From Buttiauxella sp. B2 (GTDB lineage: Bacteria > Pseudomonadota > Gammaproteobacteria > Enterobacterales > Enterobacteriaceae), in assembly GCF_006376615.1 (NCBI RefSeq), contig NZ_VEXQ01000020.1, positions 19,931 through 83,930 on the forward strand: a stretch of DNA of 64,000 nucleotides. Direction: 5' to 3'. The notes below the pieces were generated by a model, which was not told the DNA's origin, did no database searches, and saw only the letters and a list, made by a program, of their open reading frames with translations. Made by a program: the position numbers and the translations under genes. Within the stretch, counting starts at the first letter, position 1, and each line of letters opens with the position of its first letter. This document shows positions 49,199 to 57,546 of the stretch, piece after piece.

Positions 49199-50580
49199 AC
49201 CTATTATCCATTGGTGAAATTCAGCAAGGATTAGCCTGCGGCGAGTTTTCAGCCCAGGAACTGGCGCAACTTACGCTGACCAAAATAGAGCAATCTAATC
49301 CTGAGATTAATGCTTTCACTGAAATCACCACCCAGCGTTTGTTGCAAGAAGCCCGCGTCATTGATCAACGGCGAGCAAGCAAAGAAGCATTACCACCTTT
49401 AGCTGGCGTACCTTACGCAGTAAAAAATCTCTTTGATATTGAAGGTATAACAACGCTTGCTGGCGCGGAGCTTTTTAGTATGCAACCACCCGCGAGCGAA
49501 GATGCTTTCGCCATCAAACAACTGAACAAGGCCGGAGCCATGCTTTCAGGCGCACTGAATATGGATGCCTACGCCTACGGGTTTACTACTGAAAATAACC
49601 ATTACGGAGCAACCCGAAACCCGCACGATTTGGCGAGAATTGCGGGAGGTTCATCTGGTGGGTCCGCAGCCGCTGTGGCCGCCGGAATGGTGAATTTTAC
49701 CTTGGGCACAGACACCAACGGCTCAATTCGTGTTCCTGCGTCTCTTTGTGGTGTGTTCGGACTCAAACCGACATTCGGACGACTATCGCGCAGCGGCAGC
49801 CAGCCTTTCGTGGCCAGCCTCGACCATATCGGCCCACTTGCCCATAACGTTGATGATTTAGCCCGTGTATACGATGCACTTCAGGGAAGTGACGCCACTG
49901 ATCATTTTCAGTCAACTCGAGGTATTGAACCAGTCGCCGATAAACTCGAACAGAGCACTCATTTCCGCTGCGCGGTGTTAGGTGGTTTTTTTAATAGCTG
50001 GTGTGATGATGATGCCAAAGTCGCAGTGGCAAAAGTGGCGCACTCACTTGAAGCCCTCGAATGCATTGCATTGCCAGAAGCAGAATTAGCTCGCTCGGCG
50101 GCATTTTTGCTCTCTGCTGCGGAGGGTGGGAATCATTATTTGCCTGCCCTGCGTAAACATGCAGAACGCTTTGAATTCAATTCCCGCGAGCGTCTTTTGG
50201 CTGGCGCAATGACACCGTCAGCCTGGTACACTCAGGCACAACGTTTTCGTGCATGGTTTCGCGATAAAACGCTACCGCTTTTCGAAAAATATGATCTTCT
50301 TATTGCCCCAGCAACACCAACGAGTGCCACACTGATTGGCCAGCAAATCATGCGTATTAACGGTACAGATTTACCTGTAAAAGCCAGTATGGGGATGCTG
50401 ACACAACCTATTTCCTTCCTCGGTTTACCTGTAGTCACGGTACCGTTAGTGACGACAAACGGTAATCCTATTGGCGTACAATTAATTGCGCCGCCATGGC
50501 GGGAAGATATTTGCTTGCAGGCTGCCCATCTACTTGAAATACAGGGTATGCTGGTTGGGAAAACCCACCAGGTAAGGTAA
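49195..50580 (+). CDS. hpxY: HpxY, amidase-signature enzyme (AtzE-like)
   Basis: This 461-residue amidase-signature protein has the complete catalytic triad: Lys77 (YAVKNLFD), cis-Ser153 (GGSSGGSAAA) and nucleophile Ser177 (GTDTNGSIRVPAS). The closest family is AtzE, which acts on carboxylated ureides in s-triazine breakdown, together with AtzG. Translational coupling with hpxX supports a two-subunit enzyme. The substrate in purine breakdown is not established; oxalurate is my inference. Confidence 0.85.
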   Translation: MNLLSIGEIQQGLACGEFSAQELAQLTLTKIEQSNPEINAFTEITTQRLLQEARVIDQRRASKEALPPLAGVPYAVKNLFDIEGITTLAGAELFSMQPPASEDAFAIKQLNKAGAMLSGALNMDAYAYGFTTENNHYGATRNPHDLARIAGGSSGGSAAAVAAGMVNFTLGTDTNGSIRVPASLCGVFGLKPTFGRLSRSGSQPFVASLDHIGPLAHNVDDLARVYDALQGSDATDHFQSTRGIEPVADKLEQSTHFRCAVLGGFFNSWCDDDAKVAVAKVAHSLEALECIALPEAELARSAAFLLSAAEGGNHYLPALRKHAERFEFNSRERLLAGAMTPSAWYTQAQRFRAWFRDKTLPLFEKYDLLIAPATPTSATLIGQQIMRINGTDLPVKASMGMLTQPISFLGLPVVTVPLVTTNGNPIGVQLIAPPWREDICLQAAHLLEIQGMLVGKTHQVR

Positions 50581-50585
50581 ATATT

Positions 50586-50969
50586 ATGATGCGTGACAAT
50601 ATTGATCGCCCGGCAATCGTCAATGAGGTGAGTGCTGCATTTTACCGCTACGAACAGGCGCTAATGAGCAACGATGTTGCGGTGTTAGATGAGTTATTTT
50701 GGGCTGATGCTCGCACCGTTCGCTATGGCGCTTCGGAAAATCTGTATGGGATCGAAGAGATCAGAGCATTCAGAAATACCCGTTCGTCACAAGGGCTGGA
50801 AAGGCTTTTGCAAAATACCACCATCACAACCTATGGCGATGACATGGCGGTTGCCAGCACTGAATTTACCCGTGAAGGCAGTGATAAAATTGGTCGCCAA
50901 ATGCAAACATGGGTGAAGTTCCCCTATGGTTGGCGGATTGTCGCGGCACACGTCAGCATGATGGGCTAA
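50586..50969 (+). CDS. hpxZ: HpxZ, DUF3225 NTF2-like protein (AtzH-like)
   Basis: This 127-residue single-domain protein has an NTF2/SnoaL-like fold pattern: N-terminal helix AAFYRYEQALMSND, then DELFWADARTVRYG, and a C-terminal strand WVKFPYGWRIVAAHVSMM. It belongs to DUF3225, as does AtzH, an aminohydrolase that acts after AtzE. It starts 5 bp after hpxY and ends the hpxWXYZ operon. Confidence 0.82.
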   Translation: MMRDNIDRPAIVNEVSAAFYRYEQALMSNDVAVLDELFWADARTVRYGASENLYGIEEIRAFRNTRSSQGLERLLQNTTITTYGDDMAVASTEFTREGSDKIGRQMQTWVKFPYGWRIVAAHVSMMG

Positions 50970-50975
50970 AACTAT

Positions 50976-50999
50976 GCGGGTAAACAACGTTTCACCCGC
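50976..50999. terminator. Hairpin between hpxZ and puuE
   Basis: GCGGGT (50976-50981) and ACCCGC (50994-50999) lie between two convergent genes. The stem is short and lacks a T-run, so it is a weak candidate. Confidence 0.35.
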
Positions 51000-51007
51000 T
51001 ATGCAAA

Positions 51008-51964
51008 TCATCCCTTAAATGGATGCTTCTTCACCCAATGCTCGGCAATATCTTGCCGGCGGCAAATCCACACGTCGTCATGTTGTTGCACGTAATCCAG
51101 AAAACGCTGTAGCGCCCTGAAACGACCAGGCCGCCCTAATAACCGGCAGTGCATGCCAATAGACATCATTTTCGGGGCCGTTTCCCCTTCCTCGTACAAC
51201 ACATCAAAACTGTCTTTCAGGTAGGTATAAAACTGCTCAGCGGTATTAAAACCCTGTGCAGTGGCAAAGCGCATATCGTTAGCATCAAGGGTATATGGCA
51301 CCACCAGATGCGGTTTTATGGAACCGTCACTGCACGTGATTTCACTCCAGAATGGCAGGTCATCGCCGTAATAATCGCTGTCGTAGAGAAAACCGCCGTT
51401 TTCTGCCACCAGCCGACGCGTGTTCGGGCTGTCACGGCCGGTATACCAACCGAGCGGTTTGCTGCCAAACAAATCCTCCAGAATTTCGATGGCCTGATGC
51501 ATGTGTTGGCGTTCTGTTGCTTCATCAAGATTTTGATAGTGGATCCAGCGCCAGCCGTGACTCACCACGTCATAATCCGCCGCTTTTATCGCTTCAACGA
51601 TTTCAGGATTGCGCGCCAACGCCATCGCTACACCAAAAATACTCATGGTCAGACCGCGTTTTTGAAACTCATTGTGGATGCGCCAGAACCCGGCTCGCGA
51701 ACCATATTCGTAAAGTGAATCCATCGACATATGGCGGTCAGGAAAACTGGCGGAACCGATGATGTCAGACAGGAATTGCTCAGAGCCGCTGTCGCCATGC
51801 AGAACGTGGTTTTCGCCACCCTCTTCAAAATTCAGCACAAACTGCACGGCAACTCGCGCGTTATTCGGCCATTGCGCATGTGGTGGTTTACCCGCGTACC
51901 CTTTCATGTCACGCGGATAGTTCTCAGTAAAGTGATAGCGTTTCGCTTTTGGTACTTCATTCAT
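51008..51964 (-). CDS. puuE: Allantoinase PuuE (polysaccharide-deacetylase fold)
   Basis: This 318-residue protein belongs to the PuuE family of metal-independent allantoinases that open allantoin to allantoate; they are unrelated to the dihydroorotase-like AllB. Recognisable blocks are NYPRDMKGYAGKPPHAQWPN, FEEGGENHVLHGD, DVVSHGWRWIHYQ, GWYTGRDSPNTRRLV and MMSIGMHCRLLGRPGR. It is followed, in transcription order, by hpxZ in convergent orientation, and preceded 31 bp upstream by hpxA in the same direction. It corresponds in role to hpxB of Klebsiella. Confidence 0.92.
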   Translation of the reverse strand: MNEVPKAKRYHFTENYPRDMKGYAGKPPHAQWPNNARVAVQFVLNFEEGGENHVLHGDSGSEQFLSDIIGSASFPDRHMSMDSLYEYGSRAGFWRIHNEFQKRGLTMSIFGVAMALARNPEIVEAIKAADYDVVSHGWRWIHYQNLDEATERQHMHQAIEILEDLFGSKPLGWYTGRDSPNTRRLVAENGGFLYDSDYYGDDLPFWSEITCSDGSIKPHLVVPYTLDANDMRFATAQGFNTAEQFYTYLKDSFDVLYEEGETAPKMMSIGMHCRLLGRPGRFRALQRFLDYVQQHDDVWICRRQDIAEHWVKKHPFKG

Positions 51965-51995
51965 GGTTCGGTTCCTTATGAGCCGAGCCAGAACA

Positions 51996-52733
51996 TCAGC
52001 TCAGCATGTTAAAGCAGCCTGATAACGGCTTTTTATTCGGATACGCGAGGTCGCCGTGCTTGCTGGTTTCAAACCCAAGTGCGAGGAGCGATTCCACCAT
52101 TTTCACCGCTGCGGTGACGCCATCAATCACCGGAATACCCAACTCGGAAGTTAATTCACGTGCAAGATTGGCCATACCGCCACAGCCAAGCACGATGGCT
52201 CCGCTGTTATCTTCTTTTATGGCTTGTATACAACGTTCGCGTACCTTCATCTGAGCAAGACCCGTGCCATCTTCTAAAGCGAGTACCGGTAAATCGATCG
52301 CATGCAATGCTGCGCAGTGATGTTCAAAGCCATATTGGCGTAATAAATGGCGCGCAATGATCACGGTGCGCGGCAACGAAGTAACGATGGAAAAACGAGT
52401 CGCAACAAGAGTTGCCATATGCATCGCCGCTTCGGCAATACCGATAACCGGCCCGGTTGCCAGTTCACGCGCGGCCAGCAAACCCGGGTCGCCGAAACAG
52501 GCGATGACATGGCCGCTTACGCCCTGCTCTTTACCGCGCTTGATTTGCTCGAGCACACCGATCGCAGCAATTGCCTCATCAAAATGCCCTTCTATAGATT
52601 CCACCCCTTGTGATGGGCAGACCACTATGATTTCACTGGAAGGCGCCGCCACGCTACGTGCGGCTTGCGCGATAGTGTGCGTCATCGCCACGTTCGTATT
52701 AGGGTTAATAACCTGAATCAAATGTTTCGTCAT
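51996..52733 (-). CDS. hpxA: Allantoin racemase HpxA
   Basis: HpxA interconverts R- and S-allantoin so that allantoinase can use both. From ATG 52733, preceded by AGGAG, it has 245 residues of the Asp/Glu/hydantoin racemase family. The two catalytic cysteines are at Cys79 (VIACFGDPG) and Cys184 (VLGCGGMAN). It is divergent from the permease gene and co-directional with puuE. Confidence 0.9.
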   Translation of the reverse strand: MTKHLIQVINPNTNVAMTHTIAQAARSVAAPSSEIIVVCPSQGVESIEGHFDEAIAAIGVLEQIKRGKEQGVSGHVIACFGDPGLLAARELATGPVIGIAEAAMHMATLVATRFSIVTSLPRTVIIARHLLRQYGFEHHCAALHAIDLPVLALEDGTGLAQMKVRERCIQAIKEDNSGAIVLGCGGMANLARELTSELGIPVIDGVTAAVKMVESLLALGFETSKHGDLAYPNKKPLSGCFNMLS

Positions 52734-52956
52734 ATTCACTCCTGTTTGCTTTTTACCCTACGGTGTAGCACCACTCCTGGGCATTGTGATGATTAGCCGC
52801 ACCATAGCAATGCGCGATTTACATCAATATAACTTTCATACCACCCAAACCAACCGTAAAACACCCATTGCTGCTTTGAAAATGAAACCTGGCCTGGTTA
52901 ATGCAACGAAAGTTGCAGACATTCCGTCAGCATCTGTTTTTAAAGGAGCAGATTTC

Positions 52957-54453
52957 ATGCCAAATATTGAACACAACACCACTGCCGTCATGACCGATAG
53001 CGCCAACGCTGGGTACAGCCCACGTCTGTGTAACGATGATCTGGCACCAACGCGCAACCAGACATGGTCCTGGTACAATATTTTTTCTTTCTGGATGTCA
53101 GATGTACACAGCATGGGCGGCTATGTGGTGGCCGCCAGCTTCTTCACGCTGGGGTTGGCAAGTTGGCAGGTTCTACTTTGCCTTCTGGTCGGGATTTGCA
53201 TCGTGCAGCTTTGCGCAAACCTGGTAGCAAAACCTAGCCAGATGGCGGGTGTGCCTTATGCAGTAATTTGCCGTCAGGCATTTGGCATTTTCGGTGCCAA
53301 TATTCCTGCGGTGATCCGTGGATTAATTGCCTTCGCCTGGTATGGCATACAAACCTATCTGGCAGCCAACGCCCTGATGTTGGTTATGCTTAAATTCTGG
53401 CCCTCACTTGCGCCAATGACTACCGGGCATTTCCTCGGTCTTTCGCACCTCGGATGGGTCTGCTTTGGCATTATGTGGGTGCTGCAAGCGATAGTGTTCT
53501 GGCATGGAATGAATGCCATTAAACGATTCATAGATATTGCAGGCCCTGCGGTTTATATCGTGATGATGGCACTAGCTGGTTGGATTTTGTATCAAACAGG
53601 ATTTGATGGAATTTCATTTACGCTTGCCAGCAAACAGCTCACTTCAGGTGAACAGGCGTGGCAGATGCTTACCGCCGCCGCGCTGGTTGTGTCTTACTTT
53701 TCAGGCCCGCTGCTGAACTTCGGTGACTTCTCCCGTTACGGTAAAAGCATGAAAGAGATCCGCCGTGGTAACCGCTGGGGGCTGCCGTTCAACTTTCTGC
53801 TGTTCTCCATAGTGACCGTTGTCATCGTCTCTGGTACGCAATCCCTGTTTGGTAAAATGATCACCGACCCTATCGAAACCGTAAGCCACGTGGGGAATAG
53901 CCTCGCGATGGCGATTGGTTTACTGACCATGATTACGGCCACCATAGGTATTAATATCGTGGCGAACTTTGTTTCACCCGCATTCGACTTTTCTAACTGT
54001 TCACCGCAAAAAATCAGCTTCCGCACCGGTGGGATGATTGCCGCTGTGGGTTCTGTGCTGCTGACTCCGTGGAACTTGTTCCAGTCACCAGAACTTATCC
54101 ATTACACACTTGATGTATTGGGATCGTTTATTGGGCCACTGTTCGGCATTCTACTGACTGATTTCTACATCATTAAACGCAGCAAAATTTATGTCGACGA
54201 CCTGTTTGATGACACACCCAAAAGCCGTTATTGGTACAAAGGGGGATTCAATCCAAAAGCGATTCTTGCGCTCGTGCCATCGGTTGCAGTCTGCCTGACG
54301 ATAAGCTTCATACCATCGCTGCATGAAGTGGCTAACTTTAGCTGGTTTATTGGTGCATTCATGAGTGCAGGTTGTTACCGCTGGTTGGCGCGTACTGAGA
54401 AAATGGTTGATGCAGTGGGATATAACGGACAAGTTGTTGTTTCGAAGGATTAA
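52957..54453 (+). CDS. NCS1-family allantoin/hydantoin permease
   Basis: From ATG 52957, preceded by AAAGGAG, the protein has 498 residues and about 12 membrane helices. NCS1 hallmarks are NQTWSWYNIFSFWMSDVHSMGGYV in helix 1, AFAWYGIQTYLAANAL in helix 3 and FGDFSRYGKSMKEI. The frame continues upstream to 52786 but that part has no family match. Location beside allantoin racemase and allantoinase points to allantoin, although uracil or other bases are transported by relatives. Confidence 0.88.
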   Translation: MPNIEHNTTAVMTDSANAGYSPRLCNDDLAPTRNQTWSWYNIFSFWMSDVHSMGGYVVAASFFTLGLASWQVLLCLLVGICIVQLCANLVAKPSQMAGVPYAVICRQAFGIFGANIPAVIRGLIAFAWYGIQTYLAANALMLVMLKFWPSLAPMTTGHFLGLSHLGWVCFGIMWVLQAIVFWHGMNAIKRFIDIAGPAVYIVMMALAGWILYQTGFDGISFTLASKQLTSGEQAWQMLTAAALVVSYFSGPLLNFGDFSRYGKSMKEIRRGNRWGLPFNFLLFSIVTVVIVSGTQSLFGKMITDPIETVSHVGNSLAMAIGLLTMITATIGINIVANFVSPAFDFSNCSPQKISFRTGGMIAAVGSVLLTPWNLFQSPELIHYTLDVLGSFIGPLFGILLTDFYIIKRSKIYVDDLFDDTPKSRYWYKGGFNPKAILALVPSVAVCLTISFIPSLHEVANFSWFIGAFMSAGCYRWLARTEKMVDAVGYNGQVVVSKD

Positions 54454-54460
54454 AACGACG

Positions 54461-54490
54461 AAAGCCTGAATCATTTCTGATTCAGGCTTT
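54461..54490. terminator. Bidirectional hairpin between the permease gene and tRNA-Asp
   Basis: AAAGCCTGAATCA (54461-54473) pairs perfectly with TGATTCAGGCTTT (54478-54490). It lies 7 bases from each of the two convergent genes and probably ends both transcripts. Confidence 0.8.
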
Positions 54491-54497
54491 CTGATTG

Positions 54498-54574
54498 TGG
54501 CGGAACGGACGGGACTCGAACCCGCGACCCCCTGCGTGACAGGCAGGTATTCTAACCGACTGAACTACCGCTCC
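54498..54574 (-). tRNA. aspV: tRNA-Asp (anticodon GTC)
   Basis: The 77-base minus-strand sequence begins GGAGCGGTAGTTCAGTCGG and ends with encoded CCA. The anticodon arm CCTGCCTGTCACGCAGG carries GTC. It follows dnaQ on the same strand, the position of aspV in E. coli. It is identical in all 77 bases to the copy at 63922-63998. Confidence 0.97.
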
Positions 54575-54707
54575 GCGTTTGTTCCCCGTCGGGAACGAGG
54601 CAGATATTACGTATTGTGCCGATGAGCGTCAACGTTTTTTCTTATAAAACTAATCGTTTGCCGTTAATTTCGCCCAAACGGTGATTTTTAAGCCATTGAT
54701 GCTGTTT

Positions 54708-55439
54708 TTATATACGCCACAAACAACTTCCACCTTTCTTTTCCACGAGATCAAGCCGTGATTCATGTGCTTCCAGTTCTACATCACTGGCGCGAATGAC
54801 GCGTACACCTGAACAATGACGTACAACCCGCTGAATTCCGTTGTCTCCAGCGCGCTGTTGAATATCCCCTTCCATGGCAAACTTCAAAGAAGTTTGCCCG
54901 CCAGTCATCATTAAATAGACGTCGGACAGAATTTGGGCATCGAGCAGTGCGCCGTGCAGCGTTCGTTTGCTGTTATCTATTTCATAGCGAGAGCAAAGTG
55001 CATCAAGGCTGTTACGCTTGCCTGGGAACATTTTACGGGCGAGTGCCAGACTGTCCGTAATTTTGCAGAAGGTATTGGTTTTCGGGATATCGCGCTTGAG
55101 CTTACTGAACTCATAGTCCATAAACCCGATATCAAACGATGCGTTATGGATGACGAGCTCAGCGCCACGAATGTAGTCCATAAACGAATCAGCAACCTGG
55201 TCAAAGGTTGGTTTGTCTGCCAGAAACTCATCGGCGATACCGTGCACGCCAAATGCTTCCGGGTCCACCAGCCGGTCAGGCTTGAGGTAGACATGGAAGT
55301 TATTACCCGTCAGGCGGCGGTTGATCACTTCAACCGCACCGATTTCTATAATGCGATGCCCTTCGTAGTGAGCACCGATTTGGTTCATACCGGTGGTTTC
55401 AGTATCGAGGACTATCTGTCGTGTAATTGCTGTGCTCAT
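54708..55439 (-). CDS. dnaQ: DNA polymerase III epsilon subunit
   Basis: DnaQ is the proofreading 3'-5' exonuclease of the replicase. The 243-residue protein has exonuclease motif I DTETTGM, motif [15 protein letters not shown], the later [14 protein letters not shown], and the beta-clamp motif QTSLKF in the linker to the C-terminal polymerase-binding tail. It is divergent from rnhA as in E. coli. Confidence 0.96.
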   Translation of the reverse strand: MSTAITRQIVLDTETTGMNQIGAHYEGHRIIEIGAVEVINRRLTGNNFHVYLKPDRLVDPEAFGVHGIADEFLADKPTFDQVADSFMDYIRGAELVIHNASFDIGFMDYEFSKLKRDIPKTNTFCKITDSLALARKMFPGKRNSLDALCSRYEIDNSKRTLHGALLDAQILSDVYLMMTGGQTSLKFAMEGDIQQRAGDNGIQRVVRHCSGVRVIRASDVELEAHESRLDLVEKKGGSCLWRI

Positions 55440-55491
55440 GGCGCTCGTTTATGTCAGACTTGGTTTTTTAATCAGAGGAAGTCTACCAGAG

Positions 55492-55968
55492 ATGCGCAAA
55501 CAGGTAGAAATTTTCACCGATGGCTCGTGTCTCGGCAATCCGGGGCCGGGCGGATACGGTGCGATTTTACGCTACAAACAGCACGAAAAAATTTTTAGTG
55601 TTGGCTATCGCCTAACAACCAATAACCGCATGGAAATGATGGCGGCTATCGTCGCACTTGAGGCGTTAATCGAACCTTGTGACATCGTGCTTAGCACCGA
55701 CAGCCAGTATGTGCGCCAGGGGATTACCCAGTGGATTCATAACTGGAAAAAACGTGGCTGGAAAACGGCAGATAAAAAACCAGTGAAAAACGTCGATTTA
55801 TGGCAACGACTGGACGCCGCGTTGAGTGAGCACAAAATCAGTTGGGAATGGGTGAAAGGCCATGCCGGTCACCCTGAAAACGAACGCTGTGATGAACTTG
55901 CTCGTGAAGCGGCATCTAATCCAACTCTTGAGGACGTTGGTTATCAGCCAGAGGCGACGAAACTTTAG
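55492..55968 (+). CDS. rnhA: Ribonuclease HI
   Basis: RNase HI cleaves RNA in RNA-DNA hybrids. From ATG 55492 ([21 protein letters not shown]) it has 158 residues, with the catalytic carboxylates at Asp10, Glu48, Asp70 and Asp134. A longer in-frame extension overlaps dnaQ and has no family match. Its last 53 bases overlap the 3' end of convergent yafS. Confidence 0.95.
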   Translation: MRKQVEIFTDGSCLGNPGPGGYGAILRYKQHEKIFSVGYRLTTNNRMEMMAAIVALEALIEPCDIVLSTDSQYVRQGITQWIHNWKKRGWKTADKKPVKNVDLWQRLDAALSEHKISWEWVKGHAGHPENERCDELAREAASNPTLEDVGYQPEATKL

Positions 55969-56683
55969 TTGTTTCTCGAAATTGCCTGGTTGCACCTACC
56001 GCTGACCGAATTTGCGTTTTCGCCGATCGGCTTTTCATAGGATTGAGCGTAAGTGGCAAAGTTCGCTTACGCGCTACAATGACATGCATACATCCCAACG
56101 CAGGCAGGTGGGTACTGAGCATTCTCCCACCTTGCTTACTCCAGGGTAAAACCAGGAAACTGCGTTGGTGCATCACTTCAAAATTCAGCAGTGCCAACCA
56201 ATCGAACATACGCATCGGCGTAAACATCCGGCAACGAAACGGTGCACGTTTACGCATAAATGGCACTACTTTACCTAAGCCTAATAAACTCACTGGATTA
56301 AAACTGCTCAGGATTATCCATCCATCGTCAATCAACACGCGATCGATTTCACGCAGTAATCGGTGAGGATCCTGGCACCATGGCAATGTATGAGCCAACA
56401 TACATGCATCGACAGATTTAGCAGCAAAGGGCAAATGAAGCGGATCCGCGTTCACCTGCAGTCGCTCACCTTGCAGCGCGACATTAACCTGGTGTGAAAT
56501 AGCGCAAGCTTCGGTATTAATTTCAGCGCTTAAGTTACCTATCTTTAGCAGATGGAAACCAAACATTTTAGCAAGCCAAGGCTGAAGTTGGTTTTCCAAA
56601 GCTTCACGATAGTACTCGCCCCAGGGCAATTCTCCCCAATGATGCGGTGAAATGAAGTTTTCAGGTATCCTTGCCGGTTTCAT
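55916..56683 (-). CDS. yafS: Class I SAM-dependent methyltransferase YafS
   Basis: This 255-residue protein (240 in E. coli) has a methyltransferase-11-type domain. [40 protein letters not shown] supplies the post-motif II region, while the glycine-rich SAM loop is atypical. The C-terminus runs about 15 residues beyond the E. coli end and into rnhA. The substrate is unknown. I chose ATG 56683, matching MKPAR of E. coli. It is divergent from gloB by 36 bp. Confidence 0.9.
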   Translation of the reverse strand: MKPARIPENFISPHHWGELPWGEYYREALENQLQPWLAKMFGFHLLKIGNLSAEINTEACAISHQVNVALQGERLQVNADPLHLPFAAKSVDACMLAHTLPWCQDPHRLLREIDRVLIDDGWIILSSFNPVSLLGLGKVVPFMRKRAPFRCRMFTPMRMFDWLALLNFEVMHQRSFLVLPWSKQGGRMLSTHLPALGCMHVIVARKRTLPLTLNPMKSRSAKTQIRSAVGATRQFRETTKVSSPLADNQRPQELD

Positions 56684-56719
56684 CACTACCTTCTTAGCGC
56701 AATTCAGAGAGGTTGAATT

Positions 56720-57475
56720 ATGAATCTTAACAGTATTTCCGCGTTCCAGGATAACTACATCTGGGTTCTGAATAATGACCAGGGCAAATGCATCATCGTA
56801 GACCCTGGCGAAGCGGAACCAGTGTTAAAAGCTATTGAAGAGAAGAACTGGCAGCCAGAAGCCATTTTACTGACTCACCATCACAATGATCACGTTGGCG
56901 GAGTAAAAGAACTCCTCAAAAAGTATCCAGGCCTTGTGGTATATGGCCCTGAGGAAACTCAAGATAAGGGAACGAACCGGGTAGTCAGAGAGGGTGATAA
57001 GGTCAATATTTTGAAGTATGAATTTACCGTTATTGCCACACCCGGTCACACTTTAGGACATATCTGTTTTTATTGTGATCCTTATCTTTTTTGTGGCGAC
57101 ACAATGTTTTCTGGTGGTTGCGGTAGGCTTTTTGAAGGAACTGCAGAAAATATGTTTGATTCTTTTCAAAAGCTTAACAAACTCCCTGCCGAGACATTAA
57201 TTTGTTGCGCGCATGAATACACCCTTTCAAATGTGAAATTTTCCTTATCAATCCTTCCTGACGATGAAGAGTTAAACCGATACTGTCGAAAAGTTAAGGA
57301 GTTACGCTCAAAAAACCACTCAACACTACCTAGTTCTTTGGAAAATGAGCGAAAAATAAATTTATTCCTTAGAACAGATAATATTGATTTAAAAGAAAAA
57401 ATAAACAAAGAAACAAACTTGCAACAACCACAGCAGATATTTGCTTGGTTACGGTCAAAGAAAGATAGCTTCTGA
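56720..57475 (+). CDS. gloB: Hydroxyacylglutathione hydrolase (glyoxalase II)
   Basis: GloB hydrolyses S-lactoylglutathione, finishing methylglyoxal detoxification. The 251-residue metallo-beta-lactamase-fold protein has the metal ligands His53, His55, Asp57 and His58 ([11 protein letters not shown]), His110 (TPGHTLGH), Asp127 (CGDTMF) and His165 (CAHEYT). The gene is clearly richer in A/T than its neighbours from about 56930 to the end, with codons such as TTA, AAA and ATA frequent, although homology runs to the C-terminal WLRSKKDSF. Confidence 0.94.
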   Translation: MNLNSISAFQDNYIWVLNNDQGKCIIVDPGEAEPVLKAIEEKNWQPEAILLTHHHNDHVGGVKELLKKYPGLVVYGPEETQDKGTNRVVREGDKVNILKYEFTVIATPGHTLGHICFYCDPYLFCGDTMFSGGCGRLFEGTAENMFDSFQKLNKLPAETLICCAHEYTLSNVKFSLSILPDDEELNRYCRKVKELRSKNHSTLPSSLENERKINLFLRTDNIDLKEKINKETNLQQPQQIFAWLRSKKDSF

Positions 57476-57546
57476 ATTTTCTGGTTGTGTTGTTTTAAAG
57501 TGGAAGGTATTCTTGCTCGTCTTTTAAGCAACCATTTGACACACAC

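Noticed and set aside
51149..51718. 189-codon plus-strand frame inside puuE
   Set aside because: It is antisense shadow coding opposite a strongly conserved allantoinase.
52786..52956. 57-residue N-terminal extension of the NCS1 permease
   Set aside because: AAAGGAG before ATG 52957 and the family start favour the shorter protein; the extension has no match and lies in the divergent promoter region.
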